Assembly: GCA_946965045.2 (NCBI GenBank)
Contig: OX337239.1
Coordinates: 434,001-498,000 of the forward strand
Length of the DNA: 64,000 nucleotides
Reading direction: 5' to 3'
Origin: Epithemia pelagica
Taxonomy: Eukaryota > Bacillariophyta > Bacillariophyceae > Surirellales > Surirellaceae
Positions within the stretch are counted from its first letter, which is position 1; each line of letters starts with the position of its first letter. Both the position numbers and the translations under genes were made by a program. Positions 52,544 through 64,000 of this stretch are shown here, in pieces. The notes below the pieces were generated by a model. The model ran no database searches and was not told the origin of the DNA. It saw only the letters and a program-made list of their open reading frames with translations.

Positions 52544-52877
52544 TTGGGGAATTCCCGAGGCCAGAGTCTTCTTCTGGTCTTGTGCCCGTGGGAATTCGTC
52601 TCTCGAGCGCGGGCTCTTGCTCATCGTCTTCCTCGGTTTCGTCCGGGAAGTCGAGAAGGGCTTTACGTTCCTCGAGTTCGATTTGCCAATTGTTTAAGGC
52701 GTCGTTCCATTCTTGGAGGGCTTCATGTTGCTGCTGCAATCTATCCTCCCATTCTTGCAAATGCAAAAAGGGATACTGCAGCAGCAGCTGCAGCAGAAGG
52801 AAGAATTCTCCAAGAAGAAACGAAAACAAAGAACACGGCCTCTGTATCCTGTGAAACAGATGAATGTCTTGATCCAT
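52455..52877 (-). CDS. Coiled-coil frame of 140 residues, doubtful
   Basis: A reverse-strand ATG 52877 opens a frame with a hydrophobic start and then QEWEDRLQQQHEALQEW, DALNNWQIELEERKALL and an acidic stretch. It looks more protein-like than its neighbours. It ends 60 bases left of the LTR element and overlaps a forward frame that may be the 5' end of the LRR gene. Only one of the two can be the main coding strand. Confidence 0.35.
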   Translation of the reverse strand: MDQDIHLFHRIQRPCSLFSFLLGEFFLLLQLLLQYPFLHLQEWEDRLQQQHEALQEWNDALNNWQIELEERKALLDFPDETEEDDEQEPALERRIPTGTRPEEDSGLGNSPNLGRIQHTVQANNGQIKQVSRSARISGRD

Positions 52878-52931
52878 CCGAGACTAAACTGAGACAAGAG
52901 GAAGTCCAACAAAGACGACACGTCCAAAGTA

Positions 52932-52937
52932 ATGAAA
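52932..52937. repeat. Target-site duplication, left copy
   Basis: ATGAAA directly precedes the 5' LTR and recurs at 59225-59230 directly after the 3' LTR. Six bases rather than the usual five for copia elements. Confidence 0.8.
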
Positions 52938-53393
52938 TGTTCAAATACTGTACGCAAGGGCATAACTACACGTGGGGGACAATGGGGGACAGAGACAGAA
53001 TTCCCATGACACAACACGCCCAACGCATCATTGAACCGCCGCCTCTCACAAATCACCAATCAACAAAGACGAACGACGCATCTCAACATGGGATTTGGAC
53101 GACGGCTATGTAACACTCATGCCGCTCTAAACAACGACTCCCATGGCCAGAGCAATAACGGTACTGGCTCCTAAGTAAGCAGACGCCACTTAGGGAGCCA
53201 CGAATCTCAGAAGAGGCAGCAAGGTCGTCCATAAACAATTGGGACCGCCAATTTGGTCGATCAACGCACCAATCTACGAGTCAACGCTCAACGCATGAGC
53301 AAGAGCGATTCATAGCTTGCACACGATAATCTAGAAACACACAATTTTGCAAAAGAGCTCTTTTTCGTTACTCGACAGTAGTGAAAAACAACA
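52938..53393 (+). repeat. 5' LTR
   Basis: 456 bp, TGTTCAAATA to AAACAACA. It includes a hairpin-capable GGCTCCTAAGT and ACTTAGGGAGCC pair about 53170-53205. No obvious tRNA-complementary primer site follows at 53394. Confidence 0.95.
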
Positions 53394-53434
53394 CGCTTCC
53401 TCTGCGCTGTAAACAGCATCTCTGATCGTCGACC

Positions 53435-54694
53435 ATGGCTTTTGCAATCTCTCCCGCCAACGCCAACGCGAACAACGTAATCAACTTTACGACCGCGGCA
53501 GGCTCGAAGTTATACAAGCAGGCGACGACAGGACTTTTTGATGGCGGAGATCTCTACGATCTCCATGCGGAGGGACTCAAGCTTTTCCTCGATTCGTTTC
53601 AAGATCGCATCGTCGAGCAATCTTGGACTAGCACATTCTCCATTCCGGAACATATCGTGGTCCCTCCTGCAGCAGGACCAGCTCCTCCAGCTGCTCCTAC
53701 TCATCTCCTTACTCAAGCCTACGGACGAGTTTCCCTTCGACAAGTGCGCGACTACGTGGACAGCTTCCTCAGACAGAATCGCATCACGCAGAACTCCTAC
53801 ATGTCCTACATGTGTCTCATGGCATCGTTAAACGAAGAAGCGAGGGCACAAGTCAATCTCCGACGCGACGAATTCATCGTGGACAACAAGGGTGTCGGGC
53901 CGTTGCTCCTCAAGGTCATCATTTCCTTGGCTTATGTGGATACCGAAGCGACCGTAATGGTGCTACGACAGCGTCTGTCGGACCTTCACATCCATATCGC
54001 AGACTTCAACGGAGACATTATCAAGTTCAACTCGTACGTGAAAGAAACATTGCAGGGCCTAAGTGCACGTGGGGAACGGACCCTCGACCTCCTCCCGAAC
54101 CTATTCAAGGCATATGAAACGGTGAACGACGAGAACTTTCTGGAAATGATCAGGCGTCGCAAGAACGCATACGAAGAAGGAGATTCGCCGAACCTAACTC
54201 CCACGCAACTCATGGATTGGGCACGGCTTAAGTACCAGGCACTAGTGGAAGCCAAGAAATGGCAGTCCCTATCGGAGCGCGACCAGAAGATTATTGCCCT
54301 TGAGGCCCAGGTGAAACGCATGACAAAGGGACGTTCTGCACAAAGCAATGAAGGTAGCACTGGTAGCAACAACAAGACCGGCAAGGCTAAACAGACTAAG
54401 GACAAAGAGGGACTCAAAGAAGCTTGGCAAACCACTGGTCCGCCTGAGGGAGGTCCGGAAGTGAAAGAAGTGAACGGCAAGACCTACTATTGGTGCAAGT
54501 GGCACGAGAAATGGTCTCTCAACAAGAACCATACCTCAGCCACTTGCAACGGGCGCGGATTGACTGGAGACAAGAAGAAAGCGTATGACGCAGCGCACCC
54601 GGATACGGGAAAAGAAGGAACCACCCCGGCACTCCGTTTGGCAAATGCCTCGGCTGATCTCCCTGCCCAAGAAGAGTCCTCGGATGAAGAATGA
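53435..54694 (+). CDS. Copia Gag with C-x2-H-x8-H-x4-C finger
   Basis: 419 residues from ATG 53435 (context GACCATGG). The N-terminal 300 residues are helical, as expected for a capsid-type Gag. A Lys/Gly/Ser-rich linker follows. The finger at 354-371 reads C-KW-H, eight residues, H-TSAT-C. This replaces the usual retroviral C-C-H-C knuckle and presumably binds RNA. The acidic C-terminus (QEESSDEE) stops at TGA 54692-54694, followed by CAA. The frame continues without a further stop into Pol, so a Gag-Pol fusion could form by UGA readthrough rather than by frameshifting. Gag itself is intact. Confidence 0.92.
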   Translation: MAFAISPANANANNVINFTTAAGSKLYKQATTGLFDGGDLYDLHAEGLKLFLDSFQDRIVEQSWTSTFSIPEHIVVPPAAGPAPPAAPTHLLTQAYGRVSLRQVRDYVDSFLRQNRITQNSYMSYMCLMASLNEEARAQVNLRRDEFIVDNKGVGPLLLKVIISLAYVDTEATVMVLRQRLSDLHIHIADFNGDIIKFNSYVKETLQGLSARGERTLDLLPNLFKAYETVNDENFLEMIRRRKNAYEEGDSPNLTPTQLMDWARLKYQALVEAKKWQSLSERDQKIIALEAQVKRMTKGRSAQSNEGSTGSNNKTGKAKQTKDKEGLKEAWQTTGPPEGGPEVKEVNGKTYYWCKWHEKWSLNKNHTSATCNGRGLTGDKKKAYDAAHPDTGKEGTTPALRLANASADLPAQEESSDEE

Positions 54695-57600
54695 CAACCA
54701 GACCCGAGGTCACTCCTCGGGCTGTTCACCAAGACTTTCGAGCAGCTCATCTATATCTTACTAGCGACAACAACTCTTTACTTGTATGTCCTAGTAGGTT
54801 ATGATGATGAAGCTCCAACTACTACTGCTCCAGCCACGAATGCAAGATGGATCGACTATTTATGGACCACGATATCGACCATGATGGCCAACAGCCTGGC
54901 AATACTTGATGCAGCCATTCCACCACCCAGATATAGACCAAGGGCAAGATCGCCAGCAACCAGGAGACGACGAAAACAGTGGAACTCGAGCCTCATGAAA
55001 GGACTGTGCATGACCACGATACTCGCAGCTCCGGTGGCAAGCAAACTGGTCAAGGCGCATTCGGTCCGATTTGACTCGGACAGCAAACCTCTCTTCATCG
55101 ACAACTGTGCCACAGCATCAATCACCCACGATATCACCGATTGCTTGACTTCTCCAACACCAATTCAACGCAAAATAAAGGGAATTGCTGGATTATACAA
55201 GACCGAGGTGTACTCCACGACGATCAAATGGGACATTGAAGACGACGATGGGCAAGTATACCGCATTGTGCTCCCCGGGTCATTCTATATTCCATCCACG
55301 TCACATCGACTCCTTTCCCCGCAACACTGGGCACAAGTGGCACGAGATCACCGACCGAAGCCGCATGGCACCCGATGTATCACCACTGACGACACAATTA
55401 CCCTGGAATGGAACCAAGGAACGAGCAAACGAACGATTCCGTTGAATTGGCGAGGCACCAATGTGGGAGAGTTCTCCACGGCCACCGGAATGACCCACTA
55501 CCAAAGCTTTTGTTGTAAAATCTGTGAAGATGACAACAATCCACCGATTGTTAGTGAGGCAAATGTGATCGAAGACGATGACGACGCCACACAGGAAGAC
55601 AACGTACCAAGAACAAGTGATGACGAAGGGAGTCTCGAGGACCGGACGGACATGGATGACGAACACAACGAGCAATACTTTCCACATCGAGACACGCCAT
55701 TGACGACAGATTTTTTATTCGATACGGAAAAAGTGGTGCATGTGATACCAAACGAAGAAGAAGTGCCGCATGAAAGTCCAACAGCTGAACTCCTTCGCAC
55801 TCACCATCGACTTGGACATTTATCAATGGCAAAGATCCAAACCATGGCACGCCAAGGAGCATTACCAAGGCGACTGGGATCATGTGCAGTTCCAGCATGC
55901 ACTGCATGCATGTACGGCAAAGCGACGAAGAAACCATGGCGAGTCAAGGGATCGCAAGGAACTTTAGATACAATGACGCGCCCCGGTCAATGCGTGTCAG
56001 TGGACCAGCTCATCTCGAATACGCCTGGTTATATCGCACACATGCGCGGTACTCCCACGCGAGAACGATATCGCGTTGCAACTGTTTTCGTGGATCACTT
56101 CTCGGGAATCGGCTATGTACATCTACAGCGGTCTACCTCAGCTACTGATACTATTGAAGCTAAGGAGAGATTCGAGTCATGGGCAGAAACCCATGGGGTA
56201 GCTATCCAGCATTATCATGCCGACAATGGGATTTTCGCGGACAACGAGTTTAGAAAAGCAGTCGCGAGCAAAGGCCAGCGACTGACTTTCAGTGGCGTCA
56301 ACGCTCATTTCCAGAGTGGCATGGCCGAACGTCGGATACGCGATCTACAAGACTCGGCAAGAACTATGCTATTGCATGCACACCGACGATGGCCCACAGC
56401 AATCACAACGAACCTATGGCCGTATGCCGTTCGGTATGCATCAGACATGTTTAACGAAGCTCCTTTGAAGAAACATAAAGACAAGACACCGATTGAACTC
56501 TTCTCCGGTTCCCCTGTGCGATTCAACATCCGAAATGCACATACCTTCGGATGCCCAAGTTATGTGCTGGATAACGAACTTCAAGCTGGAAAGGGCCTAC
56601 CGAAGTGGTCCGAACGATCGCGGGTTGGTATCTTCCTGGGTTACTCGGCGCAACATGCAAGGACGGTAGGGCTTATTTTGTCCCTTTCATCGGGCCTATC
56701 GTAACCACAGTTCCATGTGCACTATGACGACAACTTTGAGACTATCCGTCGTAGTTTTGGAGAAGCCCAACCAATCTCTTATTGGCAACAGCGCGCGGGA
56801 TTCAGCAAACGGACGAGCGGAACAGCACGACCCAAACGAGCAAAAGCTATCAATCTAGATGCACCCATGAGGGAGGTAGACAACAATGAGGAGATAGTGG
56901 ACCAAGATCAGGCTACACCGACAAGAGACGATGAGGGAGATGCCGTACCAAATATCCCCGTGCATGAGGGAGCTGGTATCCGACGGTCACAAAGGGAGCC
57001 AAGACCGACAACACGATATCAAGAATACATGGCAGAACTCGGCGACGACCTAAATCCATTGGGGGAACTAGCTATTGCTCTCCCAGGCATCGTGAGCATG
57101 ACGGCGCAAGCACAGAAGAATCCTGACGTTATGTATTGGCATTAAGCCATGCAACAACCAGATCGCCACGAATTTATCAAGGCCGCACAAAAGGAAGTCA
57201 GAGATCACACGGAAAATGGATTATGGGAGATCGTACGCCGAAAAGACATTCCTCCCGGTAGCTATATTACTCGCGCTGTCTGGAGCTGCATGCGGAAGCG
57301 CAGGCTAGAGACCGGGGAAATTTACAAGTGGAAATCACGACTAGCTTTTGATGGGTCCGGACAAACAAAGGGGGTCAACTATTGGGAGACCTATGCCCCT
57401 GTTGTCCAATGGCCTGTTGTACGATATGTCCTAACTACCGCTCTGGCGCAAGGATGGGCTATTAAACAGGTCGATTACGTCCTAGCGTACACCCAAGCAA
57501 TGGCCGAGACGGATATGTACATGGAGGCTCCAAAGGCTTTTACCTTCGACACTAAGGGTGAACAAAAGGCTGAAGACTATGTACTCAAAATTCGGCGTAA

Positions 57601-58732
57601 TTACTACGGACAGAAGCAAGCAGCACGTGTATGGAACAAACATCTGGTACAACAGCTCGAGAAGGCAGGATTCACACAAAGCTCTCATGACGAATGCCTG
57701 TTTTATCACGGCCAAAGTATATATATATTGTATACAGATGACTCAATTCTTACAGGGCCGGATCCAGAAGAACTGAATCGCATCATCGCCAAGTTAGAAG
57801 AGATCGGGCTTAAGATGACATATGAAGACGGGGTTGAAGATTTCTTAGGGGTCCATATCACAAAACAGGAATCGGGTCAGATGCATCTATCACAGACACG
57901 ACTAATTGATTCGATTCTCGATGACTTACGATTGCCGGAGGACGCCCAAGGAAAAGACATACCAGCAGCAAGTACAGTAAAGATGCGCTCAGATGACGAC
58001 GGTGACCCATTCGACGGACACTTCCATTATCGCTCTGTGATTGGGAAGTTGAACTTCCTCGAGAAAAGTACACGACCGGACATTTCGTATGCCGTGCACC
58101 AATGCGCGAGATTTGCAGCAAATCCAAAACAAATACACGGAAGAGCAGTCAAGCAAATCGGACGCTATCTTGCGTCGACCCGTACTCTCGGCATACTACT
58201 GAATCCACAAGAAGATGCCAACTTCGATGTCTATGCCGATGCGGATTTTTGTGGGAACTTCAACAAAACTGATATGCCCAGGACGGATATGGCACGATCT
58301 CGTACCGGCTATATCATCTTCTACGGGGGCTGCCCTATTGTGTGGGCTTCTAAATTACAGACTGAGATTGCTCTTTCCACAACCGAGGCCGAGATCATTA
58401 GTCTGTCGACGTCACTACGGACGGTCATCCCACTGATGCATATCACCAAGGAAATGAAAACGCGGGGATACAAGGTCATATCGACGCAACCAAGAGTGCA
58501 TTGCCGAGCGTTTGAGGACAACAATGGAGCGTTCGAATTAGCAACCGTCCACAAATATCGTCCTCGAACACGCTATCTGTGTACAAAACTCTTCCACTTC
58601 AAAGAATATGTGGAACAGAAACAGATCGCAATACTGCCATGTGATACTGAGCTACAAACTGCCGACATCTTCACCAAAGCCTTGGACAAAGATACGTTCG
58701 AGCGACATCGCAAATCTATCATGGGCTGGTAG
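54695..58732 (+). pseudogene. Copia Pol (protease-integrase-RT-RNase H) with two in-frame TAA stops
   Basis: The same frame as Gag runs from the Gag stop to TAG 58730. Protease: PLFIDNCATASITHD (about 55085), with Asn-Cys after Asp where many proteases have Ser/Thr-Gly. Integrase: zinc-binding HHRLGHLSM and CAVPACTAC (55803-55910), catalytic VDHFSGIGYVH and HADNGIFADNEF, then the GKGL-type target region. TAA 56702-56704 splits SGLS and PQFHVHYDD. TAA 57143-57145 splits MYWH and AMQQPDRHEF. RT has WETYAPVVQWPVVR and the catalytic YTDD (57731-57742). RNase H has YADADFCGNF, STTEAEIISL and EDNNGAFEL. Only the two TAA codons (and the UGA) break an otherwise full-length polyprotein, so the copy is probably non-autonomous unless they are misreads. 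Confidence 0.93.
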
Positions 58733-58768
58733 TCCTGGTAGTCCTGACAATACCGCTCTGTGAGGGAG

Positions 58769-59224
58769 TGTTCAAATACTGTACGCAAGGGCATAACTAC
58801 ACGTGGGGGACAATGGGGGACAGAGACAGAATTCCCATGACACAACACGCCCAACGCATCATTGAACCGCCGCCTCTCACAAATCACCAATCAACAAAGA
58901 CGAACGACGCATCTCAACATGGGATTTGGACGACGGCTATGTAACACTCATGCCGCTCTAAACAACGACTCCCATGGCCAGAGCAATAACGGTACTGGCT
59001 CCTAAGTAAGCAGACGCCACTTAGGGAGCCACGAATCTCAGAAGAGGCAGCAAGGTCGTCCATAAACAATTGGGACCGCCAATTTGGTCGATCAACGCAC
59101 CAATCTACGAGTCAACGCTCAACGCATGAGCAGGAGCGATTCATAGCTTGCACACGATAATCTAGAAACACACAATTTTGCAAAAGAGCTCTTTTTCGTT
59201 ACTCGACAGTAGTGAAAAACAACA
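58769..59224 (+). repeat. 3' LTR
   Basis: 456 bp and identical to the 5' LTR except at 59133 by my reading. It ends AACAACA, followed by the target duplication ATGAAA at 59225-59230. Confidence 0.95.
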
Positions 59225-59230
59225 ATGAAA

Positions 59231-62055
59231 GCTTGTCGGAAACGCAGCGTTTGACAAAGAAAATCAGAACAAGCAACCAGGGAACGAAAGTGGTCGACAG
59301 GGAAAACAATGACATGGTAAATCATGACAATACCATCAAGGACCTAACAACCTACAACAGCTCCGTTGTTCAATTCCCAAAAGAAGTATCAAGCCTTCAT
59401 GCCCATTCCAGTACTCCCCATTCTTCTTCCTCTAAAAAAACGACTACACCGAACAATTCCCATCTTCCAACAGAGGACAATGGTGACTACACCACAATGG
59501 ACCGCAACATCACTTCTCAATTAAACGATAACCAGGACGATGCATCGAATACCCATCAGGATCCCCCTCTTCCATTTCCGAATCACAATCACAATCTCCA
59601 AGGAAACGGTCAGGTAGGTCGACTTGTCTTGCCGGGAGCCGTGTCCTATTCGTTTCGCAATGGTCGTCGCGAACATCGACGACCACCCCTCCAATGGCTG
59701 CCAGGAGGCATCATGAGAAAACAACAATTGACGGATGTTGGTCCACAACCTAGTACAGTTTATGAAGTGTCGGACGCATTCCGTTCGTCGTCGTATCGCA
59801 ATCGATCAAGTGACGATTTTTCGATTTCGGAACGAGACGCTGCGGAGGATCCAAACAATGACAGCGACGATGATAACACAGAGGAACAACAACAGGGCCG
59901 CACACAAGTGCTCGGCGATCCCTATCTCATATCTGCCACCTTGGTGGAAGACGACGATACTCGACAAAGAGCTCCTCCTATACCAATCACTCCAATGGTG
60001 GACGATACTCATTTGTTGCCCCTGGTCGATGCGCGAACCTTACCCGAAACGAGCCACACTTCCGGATTGCATTCGCGAGAAGACAATAGTCCTCCTCAAA
60101 ACCCAGAACAGCTGCCCGAATCAAAATTATTTTCTTCGATCAAAGGGAAATGCCTCTATCTGAGTGCTGGTGTGATCCTAGTAGTGGTACTGGTAGTGGT
60201 TCTGGTAGCGGCCCTGGGTGGAGGAGGGAGTGCGGGTGAAACCGAGATGGCCATGGACGACACGGGTCTACGTGTTGTTCCTACGGCAACGCCATCTGTT
60301 CTGCCCAGTTTATCTCCTTCTACGAGTGTTGTTCCGTCTTTGGTTCCATCGAATGCACCCAGTACAAAACCATCGAACAGTCAGGCTCCCAGTTGGACAC
60401 CCTCAATTTCGACACAACCCTCCGCTTCTCCAACACGTGTCGTCTCGGCAACGGAACTCATGCTGCGGACCAATTTCCCCAAGGTGTTTGAAACAGAAGA
60501 CAAACAATCCTTGTCCGATCCTGACGAATCCGCCTATTGGATGAGGGCCTTGCGGTTTGTGGAGGAGACCTCGACGGAGCTGGAGGATTGGAGAATCGCC
60601 CAGCGCTATGCCTTGGCGAGTATCTTTTACGCCACCAATGGTGTGGAAACACCGTACGTTGTCGAATTCTTTGGCAACGAAACGGGGGTGTCCATGCTGG
60701 AATGGGATGTTGGTTGGGCCGACCAGGCCAATACACCGGATGAGTGCCGTTGGGACGGCGTTATTTGTACAGATTTGGTGAACTTTTTTGTGGGGGACGA
60801 ACCTGGCCCTGTCGTGGGCATTACGCTACCCATGGAATATAGGGCGACGGGGACAGTTCCCATTGAAATTATGATTTTGAGAGAAACCTTGCAAAGCCTG
60901 GACATCAAAGACAATCTGGTGTGGAACAGTGGGTGGGAGAATTTGTGATATTTGCGTCTGTCCAATACGGGGTTTGAATATGATCAAAGGTTACCGGCCG
61001 TGTTGGGATCCTTGAACAATTTGGAGACTCTGGATCTGTCGTATTTGCACTTTTCAGGACCCTTGAATGCCACAGCTGTCCTTAACGAGCTCACGAACCT
61101 GACAGTTCTTACACTCATCAAACTACCCCTGGAAAACACCACATCTCTGTTTGACGTTTTACCTGTATTACAAAATCTCACTGATGTGAGACTAGATCAT
61201 ATGTCTTTCCAGGGACCTTTGTCCTTTTCGCTCTCGGATCTTCCCAATCTTGAAATAGTACAAATTCGAAATGCCGAGTTGACAGGAACCTTGGACGCCT
61301 TGTTCAGTTTCGACTCGCAGGCAGTCTATCCAACCAACTTGCAAGTTCTAGATCTGTCGGACAATCCCGGCCTGACGGGTACCCTCCCAAGGAATGTGGG
61401 CCTCTTCTCAAAGTTGTTGGAGGTGGATTTGATGCAGTGTAACCTCTCGGGTCAACTTCCCGCCGAGTTGTGGAGCCTACATGGACCACTGTCTTTGAGA
61501 TTGAATAACAATACCTTCAACGGTACTTTTCCCGCCAATTTGGGTGATTTTTCGATTTTGTCAGTGCTTTTACTCGAAAACAATAACTTGAGTGGAGGCT
61601 TGGAGACCATCGTGGGGCATTATAGAGCGAATGGTCCATATTCGCTCAGGGTTTTGCGTCTCAACAACAATCCTCTGCTGGGCGGTAACCTGTCGACTTC
61701 TTTGGGATTATTGTCTGGATTGGATTCCTTGGAATTGGCCAACTGTGGATTGACAGGTTCTATTCCCTCCCAGATTGGCGCACTGACCGATCTTCAATTG
61801 TTGTTCTTACAGGACAATGCCCTGAATGGGACAATACCTTCTCAAGTAGGGGCTCTGATCCAGTTGAGCGGGGTGGAACTGCACCACAACGAGTTGGTGG
61901 GACCGGTACCGGACTCGTTGTGCGAGTTGGTGAATGCTCCACAACGATTCCATGACCCCTTTTTCTTTTCCTTTGCGCTCGACTGTGCAGTACTGGGAGC
62001 ATCAATAAGCACATGTGAGGAGTCAACTGTGTGCTGTACGGAATGCTTGCCTTAA
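59231..62055 (+). pseudogene. LRR receptor-like protein interrupted by an LTR element and one TGA
   Basis: The frame runs from the LTR junction to TGA 60946-60948, then in the same frame to TAA 62053. The first ATG after the junction is 59314. Order: about 300 disordered residues, one membrane span (LSAGVILVVVLVVVLVAAL), a Pro/Ser/Thr-rich spacer (PSLSPSTSVVPSLVPSNAPS), an N-terminal cap with CRWDGVICTD, and about ten leucine-rich repeats of the LxxLxLxxNxLxGxIPxxIG type, ending with a Cys-rich cap. This is a common diatom receptor-like plan with no kinase. Removing the element and one target copy leaves the upstream frame (open from 52544) in phase, so the insertion may lie inside the coding region; no ATG was found there. 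The stop splits WENL and YLRLSNTGF within a repeat. Confidence 0.75.
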
Positions 62056-64000
62056 CGTCGTAAATGGATCTGAGAAACGAAACGCAACCATCCTTCGTGG
62101 AGGACGAACACTCGGATCAGTATACTATATGGATTGTGTCTTGTGAATTGGTGGAGGCTTTGCAGCAAGAAAATGATTCGAACCACACCCTGGGTGTTGG
62201 ATTCCTTCCCGTTGGACTGCACGAGATTCTGTGGGACCGCCGGATGATATTCGTACCAGCGATAATAGGAGGGTCAGTGTCTGTGGAAGAATGCAGTTCC
62301 AAACAATGGGATTGAGACAGGATGCTTCTTCCAAACGTTGAAGTGGTGTTCTCGTTTTATAAAAACTGTCTGTGCACTACAAAACGAGTTTGCAGTCCGA
62401 CTGTGCGTTTGAGTACTGGAGGCCCCCGCCACAACGATTGGAACCCATGTCCTTGACATTTTGGACTCTATCAACACTACCTACTTTGGGTGATGAACCG
62501 ACGATTCGACGGTACCCGAGGAGGCCCCTTTTCATGGTCATAGGCTGTTTCTATATTATTATACGGGATGGAGTTCTCGTCTTTTTGGATAGATGGCGAA
62601 TTGGCAAACTTAGTTTGTACATGAGGAAGAACTAGTCCGAACGTATGGAACGATACGTCGCATCGCCTTGTTTTGCAGTGGGCACCCACTTGTTTTCGTT
62701 GCTGCATGGTAAGATGAATGTCACACAGCGAGAGAAGAGGCATTGTGCATGGCATCCTAGTGAAACAGTCGAACCACGAGTCCACAGAAGCACTGGTCCC
62801 AAAGACGTGGAACTGTACTTTGCGCGGCCCATGCAAGTGACGGACTGTGTTGGATTGAGTGGGCACCCACGAGTTCTCCTTTGCTGCTGGATTTGGTGTT
62901 GGATTCTTGTTGGCCAACGAGAATAAAAAATACGCAATACTGCGAATAGGATCTATCCGAGCAGTAAAATGCCACAAAGAGAGAGAGAGAGAGAGAGAGA
63001 GAACAGAAACAGGCGTTGGGCCAGGTAGTTGGACATGGTCTCTTGGAAAGTGTCCGTGTGGGATCCGAATCTTGGTGGGGAGAACAAAAGCACGAGTCAA
63101 CAAAAGAGGACAGGGTTGGAGAATCCAAACCAACCAGGTGGTGCGCAACCATTGTGGTTGCCGAATGGACATGAGAGAGTCTCCGCTAAAAGCTGGAACA
63201 ACCCTACCATCAAAACCAACCAACAACAATGCCTTGTATTATAGGTACACGTGACGGACCGTGAATGCAGTTCTTGGAACCAGGACTGTGTATACAAGAC
63301 GACGACGAAACACAAGAGTCATCCTGCAGCTTCTTCTTCTTTTTCTTCTTCTTGTTTCGACATTCGTACACTGTGTGTTTGGATTTTGGATGGAACACGT
63401 ATTCTATACACATGATATTTGCCAACCAAAGTTCAGATTGTGGCAACGAACTCTCGTCCGTATCGCACTCTCGTCCGGCGTCGGGGTGGACGGTTGCTCT
63501 GGGCAATAGATCAACAGGGTGTCACTTAATCGATGTTTGTATTCGCCCCACGTTTCTCCCGACTGGGCTTGCGTCTCACGTAGTATTGCCTCGTGTAGAG
63601 TTGGTCGCATTTGCTAGATAGGCCGTGACACTGACCACACACACAGCTCAACAAAAGCATCGAGCGCGGGGGATGTGTGGCTGGTCACGTTTCAAGATTT
63701 CTGGGTGACGAGAAAGAGAGGTGCAATGGAGATGATCTTTTGACTTGCTTTGTGTGTTCGAGTGCCGAAAGTTACTGTAGAATTAGTTGCTTCGTTGGTT
63801 TTGTTGCGGTGTCAAGAACAGACCGAGAGAACGAGAGATTGAATGGATTGATTGATTGATTCATTCCTTATTATACTTAGCCACGTTCCAAAATTTCATC
63901 CGCAAAAGGCAACACACAAGGACACTGAGTTGGAAGACGCAAGAGCGGGGAACACAAAGCTCTCTCCTCCAAGGTTGCCGCAAAAACAAAACCACGAACC
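62056..64000. other. Gene-free right end
   Basis: About 1.9 kb. Frames up to 250 codons occur on the reverse strand but contain SLSLSL simple sequence (from the GA run 62977-63001) and no domain. The block GTGGGCACCCAC occurs near 62678 and 62857. I see no convincing gene. Confidence 0.5.

Larger units (their letters stand above)
52938..59224 (+). mobile_element. Ty1/copia LTR retrotransposon, 6,287 bp, recently inserted
   Basis: Bounded by 456-bp LTRs starting TG and ending CA, with a single difference seen between them (A at 53302, G at 59133), and a six-base target duplication. A purine run, GAGGGAG (58762-58768), precedes the 3' LTR. Domain order is Gag, protease, integrase, reverse transcriptase, RNase H, which defines copia. 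Gag and Pol lie in one frame separated by UGA. Two further UAA codons interrupt Pol. It belongs with the copia lineages described in diatoms (CoDi), by my reading of the finger and RT. Confidence 0.95.

Noticed and set aside
62477-63229. 250-codon reverse-strand frame
   Set aside because: It lacks domains, includes SLSLSL from a GA run, and starts in a non-coding context.
1-64000. tRNA or rRNA genes
   Set aside because: I looked for TTCRANNC-type T-loops with matching acceptor stems and conserved rRNA blocks and found none; a covariance-model search was not possible.

Overview
The window looks like nuclear DNA of a pennate diatom or a close stramenopile relative. The evidence is short GT-AG introns in only a minority of genes, long glutamine/asparagine/serine-rich tracts, a leucine-rich-repeat receptor-like protein with an internal membrane anchor as seen in diatoms, a Ty1/copia element whose Gag carries a C-x2-H-x8-H-x4-C finger, and decayed copies of gene families I associate with diatoms. 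No rRNA, tRNA, CRISPR array or replication origin was seen. Species was not determined.

Layout. 1-2,129: a small unrecognised gene between two 0.26 kb direct repeats. 2,130-9,085: two paralogous secreted proteins in tandem with four shared introns. 9,086-13,430: repeats, a broken TPR-type gene containing two inverted repeats, and a reverse-strand aspartic protease joined to an avidin-like domain, carrying one stop and one frameshift. 13,675-17,286: an LtrA-like membrane protein with a stop-free intron, convergent with an unrecognised gene. 17,690-25,935: a rearranged zone holding an ATPase-family pseudogene, an SKP1-like gene cut at a perfect 36-bp palindrome, a segmental duplication, a copia remnant, a 5'-truncated kelch gene and a coiled-coil tail-anchored protein. 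26,711-30,137: a disordered protein and a four-helix membrane protein. 30,470-32,911: a gene-poor block with nested inverted repeats. 33,726-36,641: a two-domain glycosyltransferase. 36,960-42,399: a kelch gene with one TAG, a KH-domain gene and a membrane/coiled-coil protein. 42,592-42,985: a tandem array of hairpin-forming units. 43,218-44,670: a decayed FAD monooxygenase. 45,348-52,277: a 2,309-residue GHKL-ATPase/DUF3684-like protein. 52,938-59,224: a recent copia element inserted at the 5' end of, or inside, an LRR receptor-like gene (to 62,055).

The recurrent theme is genes that read through except for one or two lesions: the protease-avidin gene, the second kelch gene, the LRR gene and the copia pol. 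This may be genuine decay, an alternative haplotype or assembly error. The most novel candidates are the aspartic protease-avidin fusion and the hairpin array. All gene models are read by eye; splice sites are inferred from GT-AG boundaries, frame and paralogue comparison.
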